A stretch of 49,218 nt of DNA from Microcoleus sp. LEGE 07076 (lineage in GTDB: Bacteria > Cyanobacteriota > Cyanobacteriia > Cyanobacteriales > Microcoleaceae), in the NCBI RefSeq assembly GCF_015207455.1, contig NZ_JADEWV010000020.1, positions 1 through 49,218 of the forward strand. The letters run 5' to 3'. A program made the position numbers and the translations under genes. Shown here piece after piece: positions 26,845 to 35,988 of the stretch. Under the pieces are notes generated by a model. It had not been told where the DNA came from, made no database searches, and saw only the letters and a list, made by a program, of their open reading frames with translations. Each line of letters begins with the position of its first letter. Position 1 is the first letter of the stretch.

Positions 26845-27483
26845 ATGAGCTTAAAAATCTACTTTGTACGACACGGTGAAACGACTTACAGCAAGACTGG
26901 CGGCTACTGCGGCGACCTCGACGCAGAATTAACACCGGAAGGTTCTATGATGGCCGAACAATTTGCCGCAACTTATGCAAAATTGCCTTGGAATGCTGTT
27001 TATGTCAGCCCCATGAAACGCACGATCGCAACTGCGAAACCTCTGTGCGATGCTGTGGGAATTGAAATGCAACTTCGCGACGGATTGAGGGAAATTAAGT
27101 ACGGCAAGTGGGAGGGTAAAACAGTTGAGTTTGTTCGTGAAAAATACGCTGAAGATTATATTAACTGGCTGACTGAACCCGCTTGGAATCCACCGACTGA
27201 GGGGGAAACTTCTGTGCAAATTGCTAGCCGATCGTCCTTAGTGATTGCAGAAATTCAGGAAAAGTACAAGAATGGTAATGTTTTGGTGGTTTCCCACAAG
27301 GCGACTATTCGGATTATTCTGTGCAGTTTGTTGGGGATCGATTTGGGAAGTTATCGCCTTCGCATTGCCGCCTTAGCAGCTTCTGTGAGTGTTGTCAAGT
27401 TTGATGTGCGCGGGCCGATGCTGGAGGTTTTGGGCGATCGATCGTACATGGATGAAACTCTCCGCAATTTACCCGGTACTTGA
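26845..27483 (+). CDS. Histidine phosphatase family protein
   Basis: A 212-residue branch-1 histidine phosphatase. The N-terminal catalytic motif is FVRHGETTYS; the second His is in VVSHKATIRI, and the acid is in LREIKYGKWEGKT. These fit the phosphoglycerate-mutase-like/alpha-ribazole or phosphoserine phosphatase type. Substrate is not determinable. It faces psaK head to tail across 41 bp with a short GC hairpin between. The ATG at 26845 follows directly after the flanking repeat, so its promoter may lie in or before that element. Confidence 0.88.
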   Translation: MSLKIYFVRHGETTYSKTGGYCGDLDAELTPEGSMMAEQFAATYAKLPWNAVYVSPMKRTIATAKPLCDAVGIEMQLRDGLREIKYGKWEGKTVEFVREKYAEDYINWLTEPAWNPPTEGETSVQIASRSSLVIAEIQEKYKNGNVLVVSHKATIRIILCSLLGIDLGSYRLRIAALAASVSVVKFDVRGPMLEVLGDRSYMDETLRNLPGT

Positions 27484-27495
27484 AATGGCGGGTAA

Positions 27496-27511
27496 GGTGC
27501 GGGGGCGCACC
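27496..27511. terminator. Possible bidirectional terminator hairpin
   Basis: GGTGCG/CGCACC with a 4-base loop lies between the convergent histidine phosphatase and psaK genes. It has no T-run on either side, so termination is only suggested by position. Confidence 0.3.
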
Positions 27512-27524
27512 GTACAGTCTGAAA

Positions 27525-27785
27525 CTAAATTGCGCCTATGTAAGACAATCCTAAAATCGTACCTGTTCCCAGAATATGACCGAAGCAGAGACTTCCGACA
27601 AGCGCACCCAAGCTCAAACCGCCCACCAGATTGGCTGAGGGCGCGGCTGGGCCTGTGTGAGGATTTTTGATGGTTAAGCTCCCGAAAGCAATGGCTGCAA
27701 CATTGCAAATAATCATAATTAAACCGATTTCGGGGCTCCACTCTACGGTTCTGGCGACAACGGTTAGTAAAATTGGTGTAAACAT
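27525..27785 (-). CDS. psaK: Photosystem I subunit PsaK
   Basis: An 86-residue, two-helix thylakoid membrane protein at the edge of photosystem I. TVEWSPEIGLIMIICNVAAI forms the first helix, and GPAAPSANLVGG plus GALVGSLCFGHILGTGTI the loop and second helix, matching PsaK. The start ATG 27785 has AAGGAG about 9 nt upstream. Cyanobacteria often have two psaK genes, one induced by high light to bring in phycobilisome energy; which type this is cannot be told without comparison. It is divergent from ackA. Confidence 0.93.
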   Translation of the reverse strand: MFTPILLTVVARTVEWSPEIGLIMIICNVAAIAFGSLTIKNPHTGPAAPSANLVGGLSLGALVGSLCFGHILGTGTILGLSYIGAI

Positions 27786-27926
27786 CGATCGACTCCTTAA
27801 AATTTACTAAATGAAAATCTGAGAAAAAGATATATCAAAAAAATGCAACTGTTAGCCACACATTGCATTAATAGTTAACATTTCGACATTTTTCTTTACG
27901 ATTTCCCCATGCTCTTAAGTTTTCTT

Positions 27927-27975
27927 AGTCCGCGGAGGCGGACTTCGTTTATGTAGTAGCGATTTCAATCGCCGA
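27927..27975. repeat. Double-hairpin cyanobacterial spacer repeat
   Basis: Two short hairpins in a row: GTCCGC/GCGGAC (agtccgcggaggcggact) and GCGATT/AATCGC (tagcgatttcaatcgcc), joined by tcgtttatgtag. This composite element recurs in spacers of filamentous cyanobacteria. It lies between psaK and ackA. Confidence 0.65.
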
Positions 27976-28033
27976 GGTATCTAAAAACAGTTTTTGAATT
28001 ATAATTTAAACCTTTACCTGAGTTGATTTGGCG

Positions 28034-29248
28034 ATGAAAATATTGGTTTTAAATGCAGGTTCTAGCAGTCAAAAGAGCTGTGTTTACGAGTTAAACGATG
28101 TTTTGCCCGAGATCCCTTTGCAGCCCCTGTGGGAGGCGCAAATTGACTGGACTCACCAGCAGGGTATAGCAGAGTTGAAAGTCGAAACAGCAACAGGTAT
28201 TCAACTTGAGGAAGAATTAGCCTCAGATTCTCGCGAAGCCGCTATTTCTCGAATGCTGGAGACTCTGTGGAAGGGGAAAACTCAAATTATTAACGATTTA
28301 AACGAGATTGATATTGTCGGTCATCGCGTCGTACACGGCGGCCAAGACTATCAGCAAAGTACCTTAATTTCACCGGAAGTAAAAAAGGCGATCGCCCGTT
28401 TAGCAGTTTTCGCCCCTGTACACAATCCCGTTAACCTCGAAGGCATTGAGGCGATCGAGAATATCCTCCCAAATGTGCCGCAAATAGCAGTTTTTGATAC
28501 AGCTTTTCACGCACAATTACCCCCCGCCGCCTTTGTGTATCCCGGCCCCTACGAATGGCTGGAAAACAAGATTCGCCGCTACGGTTTTCACGGGATTAGC
28601 CATCAATATTGCGCGCGCAGGGCTGCTCAAATTCTCAACCGCGATTCTGCCGATTTGCGACTGATTACCTGTCATTTGGGCAACGGGTGTTCTCTGGCCG
28701 CTATTCGTGGTGGCGTGAGTGTGGACACGACGATGGGATTTACGCCCTTGGAAGGTTTGATGATGGGAAGTCGATCGGGTTCGATCGATCCGGGTATTAT
28801 CATTCATCTGTTAAAACAATCCGATCTTACTTCTGAGAAACTTGATGATATTCTCAATCGAAATTCTGGTTTGAAAGGAATTTCTGGGGTGTCTGGCGAT
28901 ATCCGGCAGATTGTCGAGGCTATTACCCAAGGTAATGAGAGAGCTCAACTTGCTTTGGATATTTACATCCACCGTTTGCGATCGGGAATTGGGGCGATGC
29001 TGGCGAGTTTGGGAGGGTTGGATGCTTTAATTTTTACGGCTGGTGTTGGGGAAAATTCGACTGTTGTCCGGGCTGCTGCTTGTGAAGCTTTTGGATTTAT
29101 CGGATTAAAATTGGATGGCGAAAAGAATCAACAGTTGTCAGTTGATGAAGATATTGCGGCCGTGGATTCTGCGGTGCGAGTTTTGGTAATTCATACGCAG
29201 GAGGATTGGGAAATTGCACGAGAATGCTGGGATATTTATCGCCGATAA
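28034..29248 (+). CDS. ackA: Acetate kinase
   Basis: A 404-residue ASKHA-fold kinase, interconverting acetyl phosphate + ADP and acetate + ATP. It starts MKILVLNAGSSSQKSCVYEL. The conserved VGHRVVHGG, VFDTAFH, RRYGFHGISHQY, HLGNGCSLAA and FTAGVGENS blocks are all intact. I chose ATG 28034 rather than a TTG two codons earlier. It completes the phosphoketolase shunt begun by xfp. The two genes are usually adjacent in cyanobacteria, but here about 3.2 kb separate them. Confidence 0.96.
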   Translation: MKILVLNAGSSSQKSCVYELNDVLPEIPLQPLWEAQIDWTHQQGIAELKVETATGIQLEEELASDSREAAISRMLETLWKGKTQIINDLNEIDIVGHRVVHGGQDYQQSTLISPEVKKAIARLAVFAPVHNPVNLEGIEAIENILPNVPQIAVFDTAFHAQLPPAAFVYPGPYEWLENKIRRYGFHGISHQYCARRAAQILNRDSADLRLITCHLGNGCSLAAIRGGVSVDTTMGFTPLEGLMMGSRSGSIDPGIIIHLLKQSDLTSEKLDDILNRNSGLKGISGVSGDIRQIVEAITQGNERAQLALDIYIHRLRSGIGAMLASLGGLDALIFTAGVGENSTVVRAAACEAFGFIGLKLDGEKNQQLSVDEDIAAVDSAVRVLVIHTQEDWEIARECWDIYRR

Positions 29249-29426
29249 TTTGGTAGTTGAGGTAGGTTGAGACGGCAGCTAAGAAGGCACCGCCCCTACC
29301 TGTTCACTGTTTGAACAATACTGATGCAACCGGAAATGATATCAACCGCATTTATATGGCAGAAATTTATTTTTGTAGGTTGAAGATTCGGCAGTTTCAA
29401 CCGCCGCCTGCAACCTAAAAACAAGA

Positions 29427-32400
29427 TTACCACGGACTTCCAATCATCACAAAAGCCGACCAATAATAAGGATGCGACAACTTCAAATCAGCAAACCCTT
29501 GCAAAGATTGTGGCAACTCCACTCCCTCACCACGACTCGAACCCCGCAACCTGCCGCCCTCCAAACGCACATCACCCCGCAACATCGCAATTTGCGCTTC
29601 TCGCAGCGCCGCCGCCTTAATTGGCGCTGTCTTCAAATGCTGGTAAAACTCATTCATCAATCCCAAAGTACCCTCATCCGAAACATACCACAAACTACCC
29701 AAAGCTGTTTGCACCCCCGCTTGTAGCGCCAATCCCCCAAAACCCAACTCCGCACTTTCATCACCCACCGCAGTCCGACAAGCACTTAAAACAAACAAAT
29801 TTACCTGCGGATTATTCAAGCTCAAATTCTGCAACTCATTCAGTCTCAGCCGACTATTCCACAACTGAATAAAAGAATTACTCGGTGCCCCCGGACGAAA
29901 TTCGCCGTGAGTAGCTAAGTGAATAATTCCAAAAGGCCGGCTTTGATGCTGTTGTTTCAAATTCTCTAAAGTGAAACCCTCATTCAGAAAACTTGCTCCC
30001 GGCCACTCTCGCGAAATAGCAGCTATTTCTGCTGGCACCGCAGGTAAAGGATTCAACTCGGAAAATTGCGACGCGCCCATTGCTAAAACTTGAGATTTTC
30101 TGATGTCTACGTAGCGGCTATCTGTTAAATTAATGCTGGGCATCAAGCTGAGACTGTACTTTTCCACCAAAAATTGTTTTCCGTCGTGCAAAGCAGCAAA
30201 GGGCATTCCTCTCAAACCTCGATCGACAACAAAGGAAATAGTATCCGTTTCGCACTTTTGCAAATCGTCCTCCAAAGGCGCAACCATCCACTTATAAAGC
30301 TTTTGGGCTGATGGTAGATAACTGGTAGTAGCCCGCGCCCCAGGCTTAGTAATCTCACTCCTGAATTCAGTTACAACTTTCAGCATTTCTTTTCGGTTTG
30401 CTTGCGGCACGGTTTTGTGAACAACTGCACCGCAAGAAGTTACTAACATTAAATCTAATTTTTCTGCTCGCGAAAACACATAAATCAAGCTGGGTTTTGT
30501 CCCCGTTTCTGCACCGACGGATGCTAACTTTTTCTTGATTTCGTCTGGGGATAGCAACTCCTCGCTGCTGACGTTGATACCGAAATATTCCCGAAATTCT
30601 TGGCTGAAAGATTTGTCCAGTAGAGACAAAGCTTCCGAGATTTTGCCGCTCTCCAAATTTCTGCCGATTTCACTGCGAAATGGTTGCCCCAAAATGGGTT
30701 CTGTAGAATTTCCACCGATGAAATTTCTGATTTCTTTCGCAGATTGCATTCTTTCCGGCGGTATCCTTTCTCCGGGTTTTCCTATAATATCTCGCGATAT
30801 TATGTTTTGATTCCGTTGCTGTTGGGAGTTAAGGGGTTCGTTTGGTTCTGGAAAAACCCGTTTTCTATCAGATGGAAATCTACCGCTTGGCGATGGTGGC
30901 GGTGGAGTTATTCCCGGTGGAGTTATTCCCGGTGGAGTTATTCCCGGTGGAGTTATTCCCGGTGGAGTTATTCCCGGTGGAGTTATTCCCGGTGGAGTTA
31001 TTCCCGGTGGAGTTATTCCCGGTGGATTATTTGGTTGGTTGGTAGTGACGATCGCACTATTGCTCTGAGTGTAAGAATTGATGAAAGATTGCCCCTGAGC
31101 AATTGTACCCGCAGCATTGCTGGCGATCGCCCCAGCAGTCCCGTTAACCCTCGCATCTCCCACCGCAAAAGGTATCGGCGGATTGACATCCCCGCCGCCG
31201 TGGGCGATCCTGACTGTACCCGGTTGAGCGCCACCAAGCGTTGAGACACTCACAGTGCGGTTTTGGTCAAAAGTACCAGTCACTCGCACCAAACCCGGAG
31301 TTGCGATATCAACTTTAGCGCCCGGAGCATAGACCGATACAATGCTAATATCATTTTGAGCGTTAATATTGACTGCAGGATTGCGGCCGCGCCCCGAAAG
31401 ATTAACATCTATTTCCCCAGTTCCGATCTGCCCTCCCGCTAAAATATCCACAATTGATGAAGCATTAATATTACCAGTAGTGACATTTCCCCTGCTGCTA
31501 ACTAAATCAACTATAACTCCCTGCAAATTTCCCGAAATCACATTTTGAGCGGCTTGCAAATTAATATTTCCTCCAGCAGCGTTAACATCCCCAATTCTCA
31601 CATTCCCACGGCTGTTAACATCAACTGCAAATCCCCTCAAATTTCCAGCATTGACATCGCCAGATGCTGTCAAGCTCACCCCGTTAGCTGCGGTAATATT
31701 TGCAGTTTGAAGGCTGCCAGCATTACTATTAACTGAAACATCACTTCCCTGTAAAATTCCTGAATTTATATTGCCCAAAGCTGTCAAATTCACATTGCTG
31801 GTGGCGGCGGCACTGGTAACTCCAATTGTCCCCGCACGGCTGTTAATATTAACAGCCACACCCCGCAAATTTTCTGAGTTCACATTTCCCGCACTTCTTA
31901 CATTGATATTTCCAGTTGACGCAGTATTGCCGATCGCAATATTTCCCCCATCACTGTTAACATCAACTGCCGCCCCCTGCAAATTCCCAGTATTTAAGTC
32001 GCTAGAAGCTCTCAAAGCAATGCTGGCGGCGGCAGCATCAATCGATGCCACATTAATATTAGTTTGCGCGTCCAGATTGACTGTGGGAATCGCAGGATTA
32101 ACTGGATTTGTGGCAGGATTAACAGCGATCGCCCCCGTGTTGATTTGTTGTCCGGCTAAAATTCTGACATCTCCCGCAGTGGCGATCGTACCCGTAGCGA
32201 CACTTCCGCTGCTGCTGCTAGCCCTGAGAGTCGCAGCCGCCAGGTTCCCTACGGTTAAGTCGCCCGAAGCTGCCAAAGTGAGATTTTCGGTGGCTGTAAT
32301 ATTGGCGGGTGTTGTATTCGGGACAATTGTATTGGGATCGCTGACAACTCCCAGAGCACCTGAACTACTGGTAAGATTAACTTGAGAACCCTGCAAATTC

Positions 32401-34289
32401 CCAAAATTGACATTGCCGGAGGCTGTAAGTGCGATCGCCCCAGAATTCCCAGTGTCGATCGCACCGGTTACAATATTACCCGCAGTCGAATTCAGATTAA
32501 TATTGCCGTTGATATCAGCACGAGAGATATCATTAGTTAATATAATATTGTTGAGAGCTTGAATATTAATTGTCGAACCAGACGTTAATCTGCCCCCAAC
32601 TACTACTCCAGCTTCCCTGCTTTCGAGACTAATTTCTCCGCCGTTAATATCACTTGTTCCCACATCTCCCGTTGCCGACAAAATCACCGGCCCGCCTGCT
32701 ACAATATTTTCCACAGCAATCAAATTTCTGCCAAAAACTGGCTCAGCAGTGAAATTTGTATCCTCACCTAAACTGTCAGGAGAAATATTCACCGGATTTG
32801 CCAAATTTGCCAATCCCGCCCGCAGAATCAAAGCCGGACTCCTGGTTAAAATCGCAATATCCGGATCGCCCAGATTCACATTTTCAGTCTGCAATGCAGT
32901 ATCAGGACCAGTAATGGTAATATTCTCACCAATAATGCTCCCCCTCGCCTCGATTTTCAGGGAAACACCAGTATAATCACCAAAAAAAACATCTCCTTCG
33001 GAACTGATAATCGGGTCAAATAAACTCACAAAATTTCCCGGCATTCCCGACAGATTCCGCACCGAAAAATTGCCTCCCGAAACAAAGTGAGAATCCCCCG
33101 AAATCACGCCGTTGCTAACTAAACTCAAATTGCCGCCGCTTTGAAATTGTGGGGGAAGAGACAAGCCGCCGATCGCGTTTTGAGTGAGAATGTCGATCGC
33201 GCGATCGGCCCGCACCTCCAAATTCCCCCCAGCCCGCGCCAAAAACGGATTCTGAACGCTATCTCTCACCCGCACCGCATCCCCTGCCAGCAAACTCAAA
33301 TCCCCCGCAGTTTGCAGTCTAGCGCCCGCTAACGAGAGATTTCCCGCAGCCCAGATTGTCGCGCTTCCGGCATTCAATTGATCCAACGCAGACACATTCC
33401 CAGCAGCAATAGCCACATCCCCAGAATTCACCACCAAACCAGAACCCACAAGCCGCACGCTACCGTCATCCGCAACCGCAACACCAGTCGCCTGATTTTG
33501 CCCCGTACCTGTCAGCAACTGCGGCAAAGAAACAGGATTTAAAGTTTGTTGAAAACTCCCAAAATTCCCGCCCGCTGGTATTTCCAAACTCAACAAAAGC
33601 CCCGGTTGACTAACGCGCAAAACATTCTCGGCCCCAACCGCAGCAACAATAATTTGGCCTCGCGGAGCCGACAACTGTCCCGTACTCACAACCGTACCGC
33701 CGAGCAAACTCAAATTTTGTCCCGAAGTCACAGCCAAATTGCCAGCATTAACAATACTTCCCGGTTGAACCGCACCAAAATAAAAAGCATTTGGCGTACC
33801 AACTAACGCGCTAAAATTATTTTCACCCGTCGCATTAAACCAATTAGAACCAAAACCGACATTCGTCGCAGTAGTCGCAGTGAAAGCCCCCGGCACATTC
33901 AAACTCGCGTTAGGGCCAAACACAATCCCCGCCGGATTAATCAGAAAAAGATGAGAATTGCCGCCGGTGACAGTAATTAAGCCGTTAATTAGCGAAGCGT
34001 TCCCAGAAATTCGAGCTAATATATTTTGAATAGCCGAATTAGTCAAAAAATTAGCAATTTGACCTTCATTCAAGCCAAACTGCCCAAAACTGTGAAAAAG
34101 ATTTGCGCCGTCTCCCGACAAACGGCCGCCGTTGATATCGTAGCGGTTGCCGCTGCGGGTAACGGCAGTGCCAGTACCGTCAGTAGCGGGAACTATGGGC
34201 TGTGCTTGCGCGCAAGTATTAAAAATTAACAAAGAAAACGGACAAATAAATAGCGCGAGTTTTTTAATCTTTAAGTTAGTGTTTTTCAT
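29427..34289 (-). CDS. Secreted filamentous-haemagglutinin/CHAT-domain protease
   Basis: A 1620-residue protein. A signal peptide (ALFICPFSLLIFNTCAQAQP) precedes a two-partner-secretion haemagglutinin domain (~30-165; NGLITVTGGNSHLFLINPAG, FGPNA). Then comes a long beta-helix with many ~35-residue repeats built on (S/N)GNLQG..V(D/N)(V/I)NS, and a Pro linker of eight PPGIT repeats (~1090-1130). The C-terminus (~1200-1620) is a CHAT caspase-like peptidase with H1461 in HLATHGEF and C1504 in LSACRTA, both intact. It should be exported across both membranes by a TpsB partner; none is in the window. The role could be surface signalling or programmed cell death; substrate unknown. Confidence 0.9.
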   Translation of the reverse strand: MKNTNLKIKKLALFICPFSLLIFNTCAQAQPIVPATDGTGTAVTRSGNRYDINGGRLSGDGANLFHSFGQFGLNEGQIANFLTNSAIQNILARISGNASLINGLITVTGGNSHLFLINPAGIVFGPNASLNVPGAFTATTATNVGFGSNWFNATGENNFSALVGTPNAFYFGAVQPGSIVNAGNLAVTSGQNLSLLGGTVVSTGQLSAPRGQIIVAAVGAENVLRVSQPGLLLSLEIPAGGNFGSFQQTLNPVSLPQLLTGTGQNQATGVAVADDGSVRLVGSGLVVNSGDVAIAAGNVSALDQLNAGSATIWAAGNLSLAGARLQTAGDLSLLAGDAVRVRDSVQNPFLARAGGNLEVRADRAIDILTQNAIGGLSLPPQFQSGGNLSLVSNGVISGDSHFVSGGNFSVRNLSGMPGNFVSLFDPIISSEGDVFFGDYTGVSLKIEARGSIIGENITITGPDTALQTENVNLGDPDIAILTRSPALILRAGLANLANPVNISPDSLGEDTNFTAEPVFGRNLIAVENIVAGGPVILSATGDVGTSDINGGEISLESREAGVVVGGRLTSGSTINIQALNNIILTNDISRADINGNINLNSTAGNIVTGAIDTGNSGAIALTASGNVNFGNLQGSQVNLTSSSGALGVVSDPNTIVPNTTPANITATENLTLAASGDLTVGNLAAATLRASSSSGSVATGTIATAGDVRILAGQQINTGAIAVNPATNPVNPAIPTVNLDAQTNINVASIDAAAASIALRASSDLNTGNLQGAAVDVNSDGGNIAIGNTASTGNINVRSAGNVNSENLRGVAVNINSRAGTIGVTSAAATSNVNLTALGNINSGILQGSDVSVNSNAGSLQTANITAANGVSLTASGDVNAGNLRGFAVDVNSRGNVRIGDVNAAGGNINLQAAQNVISGNLQGVIVDLVSSRGNVTTGNINASSIVDILAGGQIGTGEIDVNLSGRGRNPAVNINAQNDISIVSVYAPGAKVDIATPGLVRVTGTFDQNRTVSVSTLGGAQPGTVRIAHGGGDVNPPIPFAVGDARVNGTAGAIASNAAGTIAQGQSFINSYTQSNSAIVTTNQPNNPPGITPPGITPPGITPPGITPPGITPPGITPPGITPPGITPPPPSPSGRFPSDRKRVFPEPNEPLNSQQQRNQNIISRDIIGKPGERIPPERMQSAKEIRNFIGGNSTEPILGQPFRSEIGRNLESGKISEALSLLDKSFSQEFREYFGINVSSEELLSPDEIKKKLASVGAETGTKPSLIYVFSRAEKLDLMLVTSCGAVVHKTVPQANRKEMLKVVTEFRSEITKPGARATTSYLPSAQKLYKWMVAPLEDDLQKCETDTISFVVDRGLRGMPFAALHDGKQFLVEKYSLSLMPSINLTDSRYVDIRKSQVLAMGASQFSELNPLPAVPAEIAAISREWPGASFLNEGFTLENLKQQHQSRPFGIIHLATHGEFRPGAPSNSFIQLWNSRLRLNELQNLSLNNPQVNLFVLSACRTAVGDESAELGFGGLALQAGVQTALGSLWYVSDEGTLGLMNEFYQHLKTAPIKAAALREAQIAMLRGDVRLEGGRLRGSSRGEGVELPQSLQGFADLKLSHPYYWSAFVMIGSPW
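30901..31020. repeat. Eight perfect 15-bp coding repeats
   Basis: Eight exact copies of ggtggagttattccc, encoding PPGIT on the minus strand in the linker before the CHAT domain. No base differs between copies, which is unusual for coding repeats and suggests recent expansion by slippage; copy number probably varies. Confidence 0.95.
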
Positions 34290-34373
34290 AGCAGCAAGTC
34301 AAACTATCTCAATTGCCTCAATTATCGCACCTGCAAACAAAATAATCGTAAAAAATAACAAATTAACTCGACC

Positions 34374-35279
34374 ATGACAACTCCCACCATCAAAAGCTTG
34401 TACACAGACGGCGCTTGTTCCGGCAATCCGGGCCCCGGCGGCTGGGGTGCAGTAGTTTGCTTCGCCGACGGCAACTGTCACGAACTCGGGGGAGCAGACC
34501 CCCAAACCACCAACAACCGCATGGAAATGCAGGCTGCGGTGGCTGCGCTCGAATTTTTTGCCAATTCCGGTCAAACCGAACCAGTCACCGTTTACACCGA
34601 CAGTGAATACGTTAAAAACGGCATTACCAAATGGATTCAAGGCTGGAAAAACAAAGGCTGGAAAACCTCAACGGGCAAAGAAGTCGTCAACCAAGACCTC
34701 TGGCACCTGCTAGATAAGCTGAATTCCCGACAAGTGAAGTGGGAACACGTCCGCGGCCACTCCGGCGACTTCTACAACGATAGATGCGATGAAATTGCCC
34801 GCAGCTTTTCTCACAATCTGATTCCCAAACTGCAACAGCAGAAAGCAACAGCAGACGGGGAACTGGCCCGCACGGGGGCACCGCCCCTACACTTGCAAAA
34901 CCCAATTGTTTTGGAAGAAACGGACACAACTGGTAACAAAACGATAGAATCCTATGTCATAACTTCTGACCTTTCGATCTGCAACTCTACCATGATGGAT
35001 TCAACTGCCGATACCCTGGAGAACTTGCCCCGCGAGGTGAGGGTTCAGGAACTCCGCAACCTGATCGAAACCTTGCACATAGCCGACGAGGTAGCCACCA
35101 AAGGCTACTTGATTACCAGTTCCGAACTGGCTGATTTGATGGATGTAAATGCCAGCGCTGTCACCAGTCGCGGAGATAATTGGGTGTGGCGAAATTGGGT
35201 AGTTTCTCGCGTGCGGCGCGAAGGCAACCAAATTCTCTGGCAATTAGAGAGAATCGACCACGTTAGTACGACTGATTAG
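34374..35279 (+). CDS. rnhA: Ribonuclease HI with C-terminal extension
   Basis: A 301-residue enzyme that cuts RNA in RNA/DNA hybrids. The RNase H domain is residues 1-~145: Asp in LYTDGACSGNPGPGGWGA, Glu in NNRMEMQAA, Asp in YTDSEYVKNG and Asp near YNDRCDEIA. A variable linker (~146-220) contains translated repeat DNA (GGGGGCACCGCCCCTAC at 34874-34890). The last ~80 residues (LITSSELADLMDVNASAVTS, WVWRNWVVSRVRREG) form a winged-helix-like domain that I recognise from cyanobacterial RnhA. The ATG is 84 bp from the divergent CHAT gene. Confidence 0.93.
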   Translation: MTTPTIKSLYTDGACSGNPGPGGWGAVVCFADGNCHELGGADPQTTNNRMEMQAAVAALEFFANSGQTEPVTVYTDSEYVKNGITKWIQGWKNKGWKTSTGKEVVNQDLWHLLDKLNSRQVKWEHVRGHSGDFYNDRCDEIARSFSHNLIPKLQQQKATADGELARTGAPPLHLQNPIVLEETDTTGNKTIESYVITSDLSICNSTMMDSTADTLENLPREVRVQELRNLIETLHIADEVATKGYLITSSELADLMDVNASAVTSRGDNWVWRNWVVSRVRREGNQILWQLERIDHVSTTD

Positions 35280-35345
35280 TCATTAGTGATTAGTCATTAG
35301 TGATTAGTCATTAGTGATTAGTGATTAGTCATCAGTCATTAGTCG
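35280..35345. repeat. Heptamer STRR block after rnhA
   Basis: Near-perfect heptamers (tagtcattagtgat and tagtcat/tagtgat units). Same class as at 61-396 and 37799-37845. Confidence 0.85.
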
Positions 35346-35400
35346 ATTAATGACTGATGGCTAGTGAGTGTCTCAAAGCAATGTTTGTCAAAATGCCGCC

Positions 35401-35600
35401 GGGACACAACTTGAGTTGTGTCTTTATATCAATTCCGGTTGCATCGATATTGTTCAAATAACCAACAGCCAACAGGTAGGGGCGGTGCCAAGAGTGCCCG
35501 CCCTCAACAATTAACAATTAACAATTAACACTATGCCGCAGGGACACAACTTGAGTTGTGTCTTTATATCTTTTCCGGTTGGATCGGTTTTGTTCAAACA
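35401..35600. repeat. Direct repeats carrying a GACACAACTTGAGTTGTGTC palindrome
   Basis: The perfect 20-bp palindrome occurs at 35403-35422 and 35543-35562, each followed by tttatat and a ccggttg(c/g)atc motif. The copies are 140 bp apart. Between them lie gtaggggcggtgcc (35476-35489) and aacaatta tandem repeats. No gene here. Confidence 0.85.
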
Positions 35601-35700
35601 ACCAACAGTCAAGAGTCAACAATTAACGGGAGTGCAACCGGAATTGATATTACCTGGATCTTTACCTGTATTGCAGGCAAGATAAAATTGTTGCAAAGTT

Positions 35701-35761
35701 GTAGGTGCGCCGCTCTTTAATCTTTGTTTGGGGCGAGAATTGTGGGTGCGGCGCACCCTAC
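35701..35761. repeat. Palindromic GTAGGTGCGCCGC element
   Basis: GTAGG(GT)GCGCCGC ends form an inverted pair with GCGGCGCACCCTAC across ~35 bp. A relative of the other tagggtgcg-ended elements. Confidence 0.7.
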
Positions 35762-35788
35762 TTTTACTAATAGGTGGTAAGATCCAAT

Positions 35789-35915
35789 GAACCGCGAAGA
35801 CGCAAAGAGCGCGAAGTCAGAGAAAGAAGAAGATGTATGTCCTTCCTAACCTACCCTTGGGGAACGGCTTCGTGTTCGCGGTTTAATGATTCCGATGCTA
35901 CCGGATTTGAGAGCG
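35789..35915. repeat. aaccgcg/cgcggtt element
   Basis: aaccgcgaagacgcaaagag near 35793 and ttcgcggtttaatgattcc near 35875-35893 give inverted ends and resemble the cacagag family. Open frames here are chance. Confidence 0.4.
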
Positions 35916-35988
35916 CCGGTAATATCATTTCCCGTCGATTACCCCCTCTGATTGTAGGGACTCCCCTCACCAAAAAGTCGCCCGGATT

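Noticed and set aside
30684..31244. 186-codon + strand frame rich in SRW/SRWSY repeats
   Set aside because: It is the antisense reading of the PPGIT coding repeats.
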